From Bacillota bacterium (lineage in GTDB: Bacteria > Bacillota > Clostridia > Acetivibrionales > DSM-1351): a stretch of DNA of 7,091 bases. The stretch is from positions 1 to 7,091 of the forward strand of contig JAEZIV010000116.1 of assembly GCA_023436515.1 (NCBI GenBank), in the 5' to 3' direction. The notes beneath the pieces were generated by a model. The model did not search any database and was not told the origin of the DNA. It saw only the letters and a program-made list of their open reading frames with translations. Position 1 is the stretch's first letter. Each line of letters starts with the position of its first letter. Of this stretch, positions 1 to 7,086 are shown piece by piece. Position numbers and translations under genes: made by a program.

Positions 1-67
1 GTTCAATGTTACTGTTGGGATCATATTTTTTAACTTTTTCAACAAGCACTGAAAAGCTATCTATCAA
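1..67 (-). CDS. relA: RelA/SpoT-family (p)ppGpp synthetase/hydrolase, N-terminal fragment (runs off the window)
   Basis: Only the first 22 codons are present; the gene continues beyond base 1. Reading the minus strand from a TTG at 67-65 gives a peptide beginning MIDSFSVLVEKVKKYDPN, with no stop before the edge. An amphipathic start followed by a 'KKYDPNSNIE' stretch resembles the N-terminus of clostridial RelA/SpoT (Rel) proteins, just ahead of the HD hydrolase domain. The start is chosen because a GGAGGG ribosome binding site (77-72) sits 4 bases upstream. An in-frame GTG at 79-77 overlaps that site, and a stop (TGA, 88-86) closes the frame just above. The gene follows apt by 79 bases on the same strand, matching the recJ-apt-relA order known in Bacillus. 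A full-length Rel protein makes and degrades (p)ppGpp during amino-acid starvation. The identification rests on a short peptide plus context, so it is probable rather than certain. Confidence 0.68.
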   Translation of the reverse strand, partial: MIDSFSVLVEKVKKYDPNSNIE

Positions 68-71
68 AGCA

Positions 72-77
72 CCCTCC
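72..77 (-). promoter_or_regulatory. Ribosome binding site that decides the TTG start of relA
   Basis: The minus strand reads GGAGGG followed by TGCT and then TTG. This strong Shine-Dalgarno sequence has a rather short spacer and selects the TTG at 67-65 over the in-frame GTG at 79-77, which it overlaps. The rest of the 79-base apt-relA gap is AT-rich. It contains no convincing terminator or promoter, so relA is probably co-transcribed with apt. Confidence 0.6.
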
Positions 78-146
78 ACTAGTCGTCAATGACTGGAATC
101 TAAATTATTTGTAGAAATATCTAAACGATATAAAATCTTTTAACAA

Positions 147-662
147 TTAAAAAGTAACAATGGACTTAACCCTGTAGCCCTCTAATTTTTTTCTTCCCTC
201 TAAAAAGCCCAGTTCAATAAAATATACTATCCCCGCAACTTCTCCTCCAAGCTTTTCAATAAGCTTTATGTTAGCTTCTGTAGTGCCTCCTGTAGCGAGT
301 AAATCATCAACTATCAAAACTCTTTGCCCGGGCTTTATGGCATCCTCATGCATCTCCAGAGTGTCTGTTCCATATTCCAAATCATACTCAACCCTTATTG
401 TTTTATAGGGTAGCTTACCTTTTTTTGTTACTGGAACAAAGCCTTTTCCCATTTCATAAGCCAGAGTTGCTCCAAATATGAAGCCTCTTGATTCTGACCC
501 GATTATAACATCAAAATCGCCCAGCTCTTCAGCATACTCCTTATACTTATCTATACAAGCCTTAAATGCTTCGGCATCCTGAAGAACAGTTGTTATATCA
601 ATAAAATCGATTCCCTCCTTGGGGAAATCCATTACATGCCGTAATTTGGATTTTAAGTCCAT
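147..662 (-). CDS. apt: Adenine phosphoribosyltransferase
   Basis: This cytosolic purine-salvage enzyme converts adenine plus PRPP to AMP and pyrophosphate. The 171-residue product is the normal length for bacterial Apt. Visible landmarks are the N-terminal FPKEGI segment (13-18) that helps form the adenine pocket, ESRGF (57-61), the flexible-loop region KKGKLPYKT (80-88), and the PRPP-binding signature [13 protein letters not shown] (115-127) with its paired Asp119-Asp120. All are intact. The start is an ATG preceded by GGGAGGT (673-667) at good spacing. The gene is 129 bases downstream of recJ, and a promoter candidate lies in that gap (749-721). It is followed 79 bases later by a probable relA on the same strand. 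The pairing of apt with relA is common in Firmicutes and ties purine salvage to the stringent nucleotide pool. The identification is secure. Confidence 0.97.
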   Translation of the reverse strand: MDLKSKLRHVMDFPKEGIDFIDITTVLQDAEAFKACIDKYKEYAEELGDFDVIIGSESRGFIFGATLAYEMGKGFVPVTKKGKLPYKTIRVEYDLEYGTDTLEMHEDAIKPGQRVLIVDDLLATGGTTEANIKLIEKLGGEVAGIVYFIELGFLEGRKKLEGYRVKSIVTF

Positions 663-678
663 GCTAACCTCCCACTAA

Positions 679-696
679 TGTGTAAGCCAGTACACA
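679..696 (-). repeat. Inverted repeat in the apt leader (possible operator or RNA hairpin)
   Basis: Perfect 6-base arms TGTGTA and TACACA are separated by a 6-base spacer (arms at 679-684 and 691-696). The dyad lies about 18-36 bases downstream of the predicted transcription start and ends 5 bases before the apt ribosome binding site (673-667). It could be a small repressor site or a weak hairpin affecting translation. The stem is short, so chance occurrence in AT-rich DNA is possible. Confidence 0.4.
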
Positions 697-720
697 AATA
701 GTTCCTGAATTTATGTATAT

Positions 721-749
721 ATTATAATTAAATACTTCATTACTTACAA
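721..749 (-). promoter_or_regulatory. Candidate sigma-A promoter for apt-relA
   Basis: On the minus strand a -35 element TTGTAA (749-744; 4 of 6 to consensus) is followed by exactly 17 bases and a perfect -10 element TATAAT (726-721). Transcription would begin near 714, giving an approximately 52-base leader before apt. The site lies in the recJ-apt gap, where no clear recJ terminator is seen. Apt and relA may therefore be expressed both by read-through from recJ and from this promoter. Confidence 0.6.
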
Positions 750-791
750 CAATCAATTTTTATGAGCTCTTAACTGCTTTTACCTATTCTC

Positions 792-2555
792 TTATCTGTA
801 ATATTGCATTACAAGCTGAACTGCTCTTGTCCCCTTGTATTCATTAATATCAATGTTAAAAATCATATCAAGGGTGACGCTGCCCTGCACTCCCTCATAA
901 AGCCCGGCCAGCTCTTCGGCTCCGAATTTATTGCTAACGTATCCATCAAACTGGCAGATATCACCAAAATAAATGCAATCAATATATCTCCTTCCTTCGG
1001 CCAATAGCCTAAGCTTTAACACATTTCTTTTTTCACCAAGCACCGATGCTCTTGTAACAAGAATGCCCTTATGGGCAAACAGCGGCTTTGAATTACCCTT
1101 CCCAAATGGTTCAAGGAGGGTCAGCTCCTCAGCAAGCTTCAGGTTTATTTGTGACAGGGGTAAGTGTGCATCAATGTAAAGCTTCAGTATTAGGTCTTCC
1201 TCTGTCAGAGCAGATGTCTCGTTTAACTGCTTTCTCAGAAGCTCTAGATTCTCAGTATCGAGACTAAGCCCAGCAGCCATAGGATGTCCTCCGAAACGGT
1301 TCAATAAATGCTTGCACTTGAGCAAGCCCTCGAACATATTATACTCCTCAATTGATCTTCCCGAGCCCTTTACTCCTTTTTCAGCATCAGTGAGTATAAA
1401 GGTTGGGACATTGTACTTCTCCCTTATTCTCCCGGCAATTATCCCTGCAATGCTCTCATGGATGTCTGGCTTATAAACAACTAATACCTTGTCCTCCTTC
1501 AGATTACTGCTCTCTATGGTTGCCACAGTTTCTTCGATACCGGCTATTGTCATCTCCTTTCTTTCATTATTCAGCTTGCTAAGCTCTAAAGCCAGTATTT
1601 CAGCCTCTTCATTTTTGGTACTCAACAGCAGTCTCAAACCCTTTTCAGCCCAATCCAGCCTTCCCGAGGCGTTAATGCATGGACCGATTATGAAACCCAA
1701 GTGATATACTCCCAATTCCTTTCCGTAAATCCCTGTTTGCTTCATTAAAGCCTTGAGTCCCGGGTTCTTGGTTTGATTAATAACCGACAGACCCTTTTTT
1801 ACTAAAATCCTATTTTCACCAACAAGGTCTACAACATCACAGACTGTAGCGATTGCAACAAATTCATAGAACTCTCCCCATTCTTTATCAGGTATACCAA
1901 GCTCCTGATAAAGTACCTGAATGAACTTAAAGGCAATGCCTGCACCGCATAGCAGCTTAAACGGGTAGCAGCAGTCTGCTCTCTTAATGTCAATAACCGC
2001 ATCAGCCTCCGGAAGTATCTGCTGTCTTTCATTTGGCTGGCTTTCCACAAAGGGTACTTCATGATGATCAGTTACAACAACGGTAATTCCCATATCCCTG
2101 GCATATTTAATTTGCTCTGTTGCTGAAATACCGTTGTCACAGGTTATTATGGTATCTATCCTATCTGATCTGGCGTTATCAATAAGAGCATTGTTTATCC
2201 CATAGCCATCGATTATTCTGTGGGGAATTGCATAGTCAACCTGAGCCCCACATCTTAATAAGGCTCTGTATAAAATATATGTACTGATAACTCCATCTAC
2301 GTCATAATCACCAATAATACGTATCTTTGACCTGTCATTTATTTTTTTCTTGATAATTTCAACGCCTTTAAGCATATCCGCCATTTCTCTTCCGTCATAT
2401 AACGCAGAAGTCTCAGGATATAGAAAGCTTTTTGCGTCAGTAATATCTATTATTCCCCTATTAACCATAATTCTGCAAAGTAACTTGCTTACCCCCAAGC
2501 ACTCCGACATTTTGTCAAAATCATGCTTAGGGTTCCTTAAAATCCACTTTTCCAA
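792..2555 (-). CDS. recJ: Single-stranded-DNA-specific exonuclease RecJ (TTG start)
   Basis: RecJ degrades single-stranded DNA 5' to 3' and acts in RecF-pathway recombination, mismatch and base-excision repair. The 587-residue product carries the DHH phosphoesterase motifs in order: GDYDVDG (82-88), CDNG (139-142), DHH (163-165), the ATVCD segment (236-240) and GPCINASGR (291-299). These supply the metal-binding aspartates and histidines. The DHHA1 half follows, with HESIAGIIAGR (366-376), GSGRS (397-401) and GGHPMAAG (422-429). The remaining 130 or so residues, including the FGKGNSKPLF segment (484-493), fit the OB-fold region. The length is close to the E. coli enzyme and about 200 residues shorter than B. 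subtilis RecJ, so it lacks that extra C-terminal region. The genomic start codon is TTG, two bases after the holA stop, with a very strong ribosome binding site inside the end of holA. This implies co-transcription and translational coupling with holA. Confidence 0.95.
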   Translation of the reverse strand: MEKWILRNPKHDFDKMSECLGVSKLLCRIMVNRGIIDITDAKSFLYPETSALYDGREMADMLKGVEIIKKKINDRSKIRIIGDYDVDGVISTYILYRALLRCGAQVDYAIPHRIIDGYGINNALIDNARSDRIDTIITCDNGISATEQIKYARDMGITVVVTDHHEVPFVESQPNERQQILPEADAVIDIKRADCCYPFKLLCGAGIAFKFIQVLYQELGIPDKEWGEFYEFVAIATVCDVVDLVGENRILVKKGLSVINQTKNPGLKALMKQTGIYGKELGVYHLGFIIGPCINASGRLDWAEKGLRLLLSTKNEEAEILALELSKLNNERKEMTIAGIEETVATIESSNLKEDKVLVVYKPDIHESIAGIIAGRIREKYNVPTFILTDAEKGVKGSGRSIEEYNMFEGLLKCKHLLNRFGGHPMAAGLSLDTENLELLRKQLNETSALTEEDLILKLYIDAHLPLSQINLKLAEELTLLEPFGKGNSKPLFAHKGILVTRASVLGEKRNVLKLRLLAEGRRYIDCIYFGDICQFDGYVSNKFGAEELAGLYEGVQGSVTLDMIFNIDINEYKGTRAVQLVMQYYR

Positions 2556-2557
2556 TT

Positions 2558-3583
2558 TTACCCCCTCCCCATTGAAGCGATAAGAAGCTCAATGGCTATT
2601 CTGTCGGTAATCCTTCCTGTCTTTATGGCTTCATCAAGCTCAAGGCTATAATACATTGCCTTTTCAAGAGTGCCAATATCCATATTTCTACTCACAGACA
2701 TAACCTTTGTAGCTACAAAAGGTGTCAGCCCCATTTGCTTGGCTGCAGCCTCCTCCCTCATACCCTGTTTTTTTAGAAGCTTCATTCTGTATATAAGTCT
2801 TATTTGCCTGATAATCATAAAAAGAACCTTCTGCATTGGTTCTTTTAAAGCTACCATATCATTTAAGAGGGAAAGTGCTTTAGAGTTGTTTCCTTCTGAG
2901 ACTGCATCAGTCAAGTCAAATATTCTGCTTTTTATTGTCTTATTGCATACCAGCTCTACGTCCTTCATTGATATATCTTTTTTGACTCCCACATAATTAA
3001 CTACCTTGTCAATTTCGTTCAAAAGCTCGGTCATTGAGTATTCACTATTTTCAACTATATACGAAGCACTCATCTGGTCGATATCCTTGTGATTACTCTT
3101 ACAAACCTTTATCACCCACTTAACCAGGTCGGTGGGTTTCTGGTAATCCATCTCTACCATCAGTCCCACTTTTTTAATGGTATTTACCAGCTTTAATCTT
3201 TTATCTATTTCACCTTCAACAAAGATCAGGCAGGTGTAATCAGGGATGTTATCAAGATAATCCGTCAGCTTATCCTTAGTACCCTTCTTGCCCTCGGCAG
3301 CCTCGCCTTCTCCCTTTTTAGCTTTAAAAAAACCTGTATTCCTTACTATTACAAGCTTTTTATCGCTGAACATAGGCATAGTTTCACAATTAGAAATTAT
3401 TGCATCAGGGTCAACCTTTCCATCAAAGGTAATCAAATTTAACTCCTTATTGTCTTCACCTAATAAAAGCTTTACCAGTGCATTAACATAGTATTTCTTT
3501 AAATACTCCTCTGCACCTGTAAACAAATAAACGTTAGCTATTTTTTCTTCCTTCAGTTGTTTTTTCAATATTTCCAAACTCAT
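2558..3583 (-). CDS. holA: DNA polymerase III delta subunit (clamp loader wrench)
   Basis: The delta subunit is part of the clamp-loader complex and opens the beta sliding clamp for loading at primed DNA. The 341-residue product is the usual size for Firmicute HolA (YqeN). It begins with the degenerate nucleotide-site segment YLFTGAEEYL (19-28), which has no functional Walker A. TMPMFSDKKLVIVR (68-81) follows, where Met71-Phe72 align with the Leu-Phe pair that wedges into the clamp in E. coli delta. The middle domain includes TELLNEIDKVV (185-195) and IFDLTDAVSEGN (221-232), and the C-terminal collar domain ends with LELDEAIKTGR (314-324). A Lys/Gly/Glu-rich stretch at 87-105 looks like a flexible insertion. 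The start is ATG with AGGAG (3595-3591) 7 bases upstream. The gene follows comEC by 64 bases, as in Bacillus, but is followed directly by recJ rather than by rpsT. Confidence 0.93.
   Translation of the reverse strand: MSLEILKKQLKEEKIANVYLFTGAEEYLKKYYVNALVKLLLGEDNKELNLITFDGKVDPDAIISNCETMPMFSDKKLVIVRNTGFFKAKKGEGEAAEGKKGTKDKLTDYLDNIPDYTCLIFVEGEIDKRLKLVNTIKKVGLMVEMDYQKPTDLVKWVIKVCKSNHKDIDQMSASYIVENSEYSMTELLNEIDKVVNYVGVKKDISMKDVELVCNKTIKSRIFDLTDAVSEGNNSKALSLLNDMVALKEPMQKVLFMIIRQIRLIYRMKLLKKQGMREEAAAKQMGLTPFVATKVMSVSRNMDIGTLEKAMYYSLELDEAIKTGRITDRIAIELLIASMGRG
2561..2570 (-). promoter_or_regulatory. recJ ribosome binding site embedded in the last codons of holA
   Basis: The minus strand reads GGGGAGGGGG, then TAAAA, then the TTG start of recJ. 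The GGAGG core is about 8 bases from the start. The same bases encode the final Gly-Arg-Gly of HolA, and the holA stop TAA follows at once. The purine-rich run stands out from the AT-rich surroundings and fixes the TTG as the recJ start. Confidence 0.75.
2820..2846 (-). repeat. Terminator-like inverted repeat inside holA
   Basis: Perfect 9-base arms AAAAGAACC (2820-2828) and GGTTCTTTT (2838-2846) flank a 9-base loop. On the coding strand the GAACC/GGTTC core is followed by five T residues, the form of a weak intrinsic terminator. It lies over HolA residues 247-254 or so. It may be an accident of coding sequence, and no function is shown. Confidence 0.3.
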
Positions 3584-3647
3584 ACTCTATCTCCTGTATT
3601 TCTGCTTTTAATAAAGCTTAGGCTTTGACAAACTACCACATTTTTAT

Positions 3648-6020
3648 TTAAGGAAGTGCACTTTCTACATTGACCTCATAACCATTGGTGGTAAAAGTGA
3701 TAGCACCACTCTGATCAGTACGATATACCTTTATTCCTCTCTCTTCCAGCCTGTCTAGAACGAATTGGGAGGGATGCCCGAATTTATTATGCTCTCCTAC
3801 AGATATCACTGCAAATGAAGGATTAACTCTTGCAATAAAGTCCTCACTGCTTGAGGTAATAGAGCCGTGATGACCCACCTTCAGTATATTGGACTTTAAA
3901 TTATGGTCGGTATCCAACAGTCTCTCCTCCACAGGAGTCTCAATATCACCGGTAAATAGCAGGTTAATCCTCTTATATACTAATTTTATCACTAATGAGG
4001 TATTATTCAAAGACTGCTGTGCTAATACATCCCTGGAATATTCCATAGGGCTTAGGACTTCAAGTGTAGTTTGATTATCAACCTTAATATTATCACCCTT
4101 TCTGCATTCCTCTATTTTTATTCCTCTTTCAATGCATATTTCTCTAATTCTTTCAAACCCTGTCCCATCTGTATCTGGCAATATTACTACTCCTACCCTC
4201 AGTTCTCTGAGTATTGCCTCCAGTCCTTGAGAGTGGTCCGCATGGCTGTGACTAGCCACAACAATATCAATGAATTTTGTTCCCTGGTCAAGTATATATG
4301 GTACCATAACAGACTCTCCCATATCAAAGGTGGATTTTGTACCTGCTTCACTTCCTCCACCGTCAATAATAATCTTAGTTCCATTAGCTGTTTTAATAAA
4401 AGCTCCATCTCCCTGCCCTACATCCAAAAAGGTTACCCTTAAAGGCTTCGGTAAAAGAACACTGATTAGAGCTATACCTATGCTTATTGCTACAACAGCG
4501 ACTTTTAAGTAATTCAGACCAGGTAAACCTTTAAGCCTCTTATTACCCAGAAAAATATAACAAAGTACGGTGTAATAAACTAAAATTGCCCATATGGGAG
4601 GGGTTGGCAGAATGACTGAGGAAAAGGGAAGCTTTGACGATACTTCGGTAATAAAAAGTATATAGGACAAAAAGGTATTATTTATATAACCCAGTATAAC
4701 AGCAATATGAATTTTCAAAAGACCCGCGAATACCATGATAAAGCCTATTACTGTAATAATCTGTACCAGGGGTACCACTAAAAGGTTTGACAAAACAGAT
4801 ATAATAGAGAGATTATTAAAATAGTAAAGGGTTATCGGAATAACTCCTGCTTGGGCTGCAAGTGTTGCTGCAAGTGTATCTGAGATGACTTCAGGAATGT
4901 ATTTCCCGGAAACAATTTTTTTGAGCTTGGGATAAAACAGCACCAGTGATAAAGTAGCTGTAAAGGACAGTTGGAAACCAATATCAAACAAAGCATATGG
5001 GTTCATCACCAAGAGGATGAGAGCAGCAGAAGAAATACTGGTATATATGTCTGTTTCCCTCATAATGCTTCTTCCTGTTAAAATTATACACCCCATTATA
5101 ACCGCTCGTACAACCGAGGCTGAAAACCCGGTGATGAATACAAAAAGGATTAATGCCAGCATCGTGAGTATATTTGCTGAACGGCGTCCAATATGTAATT
5201 TATCAAATAGAAATAGCAGTGGAAGCATTATAAAGGCCACGTTCATTCCCGAAGCTACCATTATATGGGTCAGGCCTGCTTTACTAAAGGCTTCAAATGC
5301 CCTATCATCCAGGCCATTCTTATAGCCTATAATCATACCAGACAAAAGGCCTGCCTGGTTTTTATCAAGGCAATACTCAATAATCCTGAGAACGGAATTC
5401 TTTATTCTATAACCCAGTTTAAATATCCATCCTCCAGGCTCCTCACCTATTACAGACAAATCCGATGTCCCCAGCAGATTGATAGTTCCTGAAACACCTA
5501 TACCTGCCAGATATCTTTGATAATCAAATCCGCCTGGATTTGTGGCCGACTTGGGTCTTTTTATCACTGACTGGATAACAATCCGCTTTCTGTAGCCCAG
5601 CTCACCTATTTCCTTTAAAGCTAACCCGTTACTATAAAGATTTACAACCAGCTTTACCTCAAGCTTCTCTTTTTTCTGTAGCGTAATATGCTCTGTCTTA
5701 ATAATAAACTTTACTTTGTCGCTATCCCTTTCAGGCTCATCTGCAATATAACCTTCAATTGTTGTTGGATTACCATAATACTCCTCCAGTCCCTGTGTAT
5801 ATGCTCTATGTTTAAAATCAAAATGTATAGCTCCAAATATAAAAAACAATAAGCATGCAAATATCACAAAAGCCGACTTTTTTACCTTTTGAAGCAGGAA
5901 AATAAAAAGTATTAACAAGCTTAATACTATTAATAAAATTATGTTACTGCTAAAATAACTTTTTAGCAGTATTCCACCTATAAAGGAGACAGTAAAAAGA
6001 CATAGCGGTCTGTTTATCAC
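3648..6020 (-). CDS. comEC: ComEC/Rec2-family DNA uptake channel with metallo-beta-lactamase domain (GTG start)
   Basis: ComEC is an inner-membrane protein that moves transforming single-stranded DNA into the cell. Its C-terminal domain is thought to degrade the other strand. The 790-residue product is close to B. subtilis ComEC (776). It has N-terminal membrane segments (about 8-65) and a soluble DUF4131/OB-like part (about 66-190) ending with NPGGFDYQRYL (161-171). The multi-spanning Competence domain (about 222-490) contains GLTHIMVASGMNV (249-261). A further membrane helix (about 505-523) leads into the metallo-beta-lactamase fold: FLDVGQGDG (531-539), HSHADH (591-596), FTGD (689-692), VGHHGS (715-720) and FGHP (747-750). 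All expected metal ligands are present, so the nuclease site looks functional. The start is GTG with AGGAGGG (6034-6028) 7 bases upstream; an in-frame stop lies just above. Position 260 is Asn where B. subtilis has His; Asn also occurs in other family members. No comEA lies directly upstream. Confidence 0.95.
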   Translation of the reverse strand: MINRPLCLFTVSFIGGILLKSYFSSNIILLIVLSLLILFIFLLQKVKKSAFVIFACLLFFIFGAIHFDFKHRAYTQGLEEYYGNPTTIEGYIADEPERDSDKVKFIIKTEHITLQKKEKLEVKLVVNLYSNGLALKEIGELGYRKRIVIQSVIKRPKSATNPGGFDYQRYLAGIGVSGTINLLGTSDLSVIGEEPGGWIFKLGYRIKNSVLRIIEYCLDKNQAGLLSGMIIGYKNGLDDRAFEAFSKAGLTHIMVASGMNVAFIMLPLLFLFDKLHIGRRSANILTMLALILFVFITGFSASVVRAVIMGCIILTGRSIMRETDIYTSISSAALILLVMNPYALFDIGFQLSFTATLSLVLFYPKLKKIVSGKYIPEVISDTLAATLAAQAGVIPITLYYFNNLSIISVLSNLLVVPLVQIITVIGFIMVFAGLLKIHIAVILGYINNTFLSYILFITEVSSKLPFSSVILPTPPIWAILVYYTVLCYIFLGNKRLKGLPGLNYLKVAVVAISIGIALISVLLPKPLRVTFLDVGQGDGAFIKTANGTKIIIDGGGSEAGTKSTFDMGESVMVPYILDQGTKFIDIVVASHSHADHSQGLEAILRELRVGVVILPDTDGTGFERIREICIERGIKIEECRKGDNIKVDNQTTLEVLSPMEYSRDVLAQQSLNNTSLVIKLVYKRINLLFTGDIETPVEERLLDTDHNLKSNILKVGHHGSITSSSEDFIARVNPSFAVISVGEHNKFGHPSQFVLDRLEERGIKVYRTDQSGAITFTTNGYEVNVESALP

Positions 6021-6044
6021 ATGAGTGCCCTCCTGACGCTACGG

Positions 6045-6088
6045 ACTATAATTCTAAGCTATGATAGGTTAATTTTGTGATTTGTTAG
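6045..6088 (-). promoter_or_regulatory. Candidate promoter region for the comEC-holA-recJ operon
   Basis: Because a terminator ends the upstream gene, comEC needs its own promoter in the 6021-6146 gap. Two imperfect sigma-A-like matches overlap here on the minus strand. One is CTAACA (6088-6083), 16 bases, TATCAT (6066-6061). The other is TTAACC (6072-6067), 16 bases, TATAGT (6050-6045). Neither is strong and I cannot choose between them. The gap otherwise shows no obvious riboswitch or operator. Confidence 0.3.
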
Positions 6089-6146
6089 ATTTGTTAAAGA
6101 TGATTTAATGACTTTACAGAAATGAAAAGGAAAGTACATTTGGAAA

Positions 6147-6177
6147 CACAAAAACGTCCCTCAAGGACGTTTTTGTG
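6147..6177 (-). terminator. Rho-independent terminator of the NlpC/P60 gene
   Basis: A perfect 13-base inverted repeat, CACAAAAACGTCC (6147-6159) and GGACGTTTTTGTG (6165-6177), encloses a 5-base loop. On the minus strand the ACGTCC/GGACGT core is followed by TTTTTGTGTTT. It begins 15 bases after the stop codon of the hydrolase gene. The A/T flanks make it nearly symmetrical, so it could also stop transcription entering from the other side. It separates the hydrolase from the comEC operon. Confidence 0.92.
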
Positions 6178-6192
6178 GGTTTATGATAAAAA

Positions 6193-7086
6193 TTACATTA
6201 CTCTTTTAGCACCAATATATTTACCGTAATATGTAGATAGCTTCTGAATAACTACCTGTTTGTTTGAAGTTGAAGCGTGAATAAACATACCACCGCCAAT
6301 ATAAATACCAACATGGTCAATTGCGCCGGAAGCCTTTCTTGAAGATGCGTCAAAAAACAATAAATCCCCTGCTTTTAGTGCACTCTTTGATACCTTTACA
6401 CCGTCCGAATACATACCTGCAGCGGAACTATTCAGTTTAATTCCGAACTTCTTGAAAACGTATCCAACGAACCCTGAGCAATCAAAGCCATTCGGGCTCT
6501 TTCCACCATAAACGTATCGTACTCCAACAAATTTCTTAGCATATGAAACCAAATCACTTTCAGAAGAATCATCAGCTAATTCTTCATCTGAAAAGGTTGC
6601 TACTGTTGTAGAACGAGAAGTTACTTCGGTACTGGTGGCAGTAACAAAATTATTTGCTACATAACCAACCTTTGTTCCAACTTTAACCTTGTGCCAACCA
6701 GAGAGAGTATCAAGAACTACTAAACTCGTCCCTTTGCTTAGAGAATCAATTATCTTACCTTCTGTACTGGCAGTTTCTCTGAAATTAACACCATTAGCAT
6801 TAATCTTCCCATTGGTAGCAATAACCTTTACATAGTCACTGCTTACCCAGCCTGTCTTGCCATTAAAGGAAATCTTATACCAGTCATTAGATTTGTCAAC
6901 AATTGATACTCTTGAATTGGATAACTGCGTAATAACACTTGAAGAAGTATCCGGTGATGTTCTGACATTTACTTTTGTGCCTGCAATCTGCGCCGGCTGT
7001 GATGCAGCCATTGCTACCGAGGCTAAAAGCACAAGTGAAAACGCAAAAATACATCCAACAAGAACCTTGCTGATCTTACCTGACAT
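6193..7086 (-). CDS. Secreted cell-wall endopeptidase: signal peptide, two SH3b domains, NlpC/P60 domain
   Basis: The 297-residue product is a probable secreted or wall-bound peptidoglycan hydrolase that cuts stem peptides, typically at the D-Glu to diamino-acid bond in this family. Residues 1-27 form a signal peptide: Lys-containing start, hydrophobic core (9-24), then AMA before a likely cut after 27. Two bacterial SH3 domains follow (about 34-88 and 94-150), each with an N-V/F-R start (VNVRTSP, VNFRETA) and a closing GWV or GYV motif; they probably bind the wall. A Ser/Thr/acidic linker (151-177) leads to the NlpC/P60 catalytic domain (178-297). This has Cys203 in FDCSG, His258 in DHVG and His270 in FIHAS as the expected catalytic triad. 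The ATG start is supported by the signal peptide. Only 5 bases lie upstream, so its ribosome binding site and promoter are outside the window. The exact substrate and role (growth, separation, sporulation) cannot be told. Confidence 0.93.
   Translation of the reverse strand: MSGKISKVLVGCIFAFSLVLLASVAMAASQPAQIAGTKVNVRTSPDTSSSVITQLSNSRVSIVDKSNDWYKISFNGKTGWVSSDYVKVIATNGKINANGVNFRETASTEGKIIDSLSKGTSLVVLDTLSGWHKVKVGTKVGYVANNFVTATSTEVTSRSTTVATFSDEELADDSSESDLVSYAKKFVGVRYVYGGKSPNGFDCSGFVGYVFKKFGIKLNSSAAGMYSDGVKVSKSALKAGDLLFFDASSRKASGAIDHVGIYIGGGMFIHASTSNKQVVIQKLSTYYGKYIGAKRVM

Noticed and set aside
77..79. GTG as an alternative start for relA.
   Set aside because: It overlaps the GGAGGG ribosome binding site and has no ribosome binding site of its own upstream; the TTG at 67-65 is better placed.
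81..94. Small dyad AGTC-N6-GACT with nested GTCAATGAC just upstream of the relA ribosome binding site.
   Set aside because: The arms are only 4 bases and there is no supporting context; expected by chance.
109..146. TTGTTA with a 17-base spacer and TAGATA as a relA promoter in the apt-relA gap.
   Set aside because: The -10 matches consensus at only about half its positions, and the -35 overlaps the end of the apt gene region; AT-rich background explains it.
663..791. Possible purine riboswitch or T-box ahead of apt.
   Set aside because: The leader from the predicted promoter is only about 52 bases and lacks the conserved cores. No paired structure of the right size is visible.
1829..2062. 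Minus-strand 77-codon frame inside recJ.
   Set aside because: It is an out-of-frame reading of the conserved DHH domain with no independent support.
3603..3626. Alternating GCTTT / AAAGC / GCTTT blocks in the 64-base comEC-holA gap that could form two mutually exclusive hairpins, like an attenuator.
   Set aside because: The stems are only 5 bases with 4-base loops and no T tract of note follows. This is too weak to call a terminator or attenuator, and co-transcription of comEC and holA seems likelier.
4071..4442. Plus-strand open frames of 60-123 codons, for example 4071-4442, 2670-2996 and 5017-5325.
   Set aside because: They lie wholly within well-supported minus-strand genes, resemble no family, have compositions expected from antisense reading, and lack convincing ribosome binding sites.
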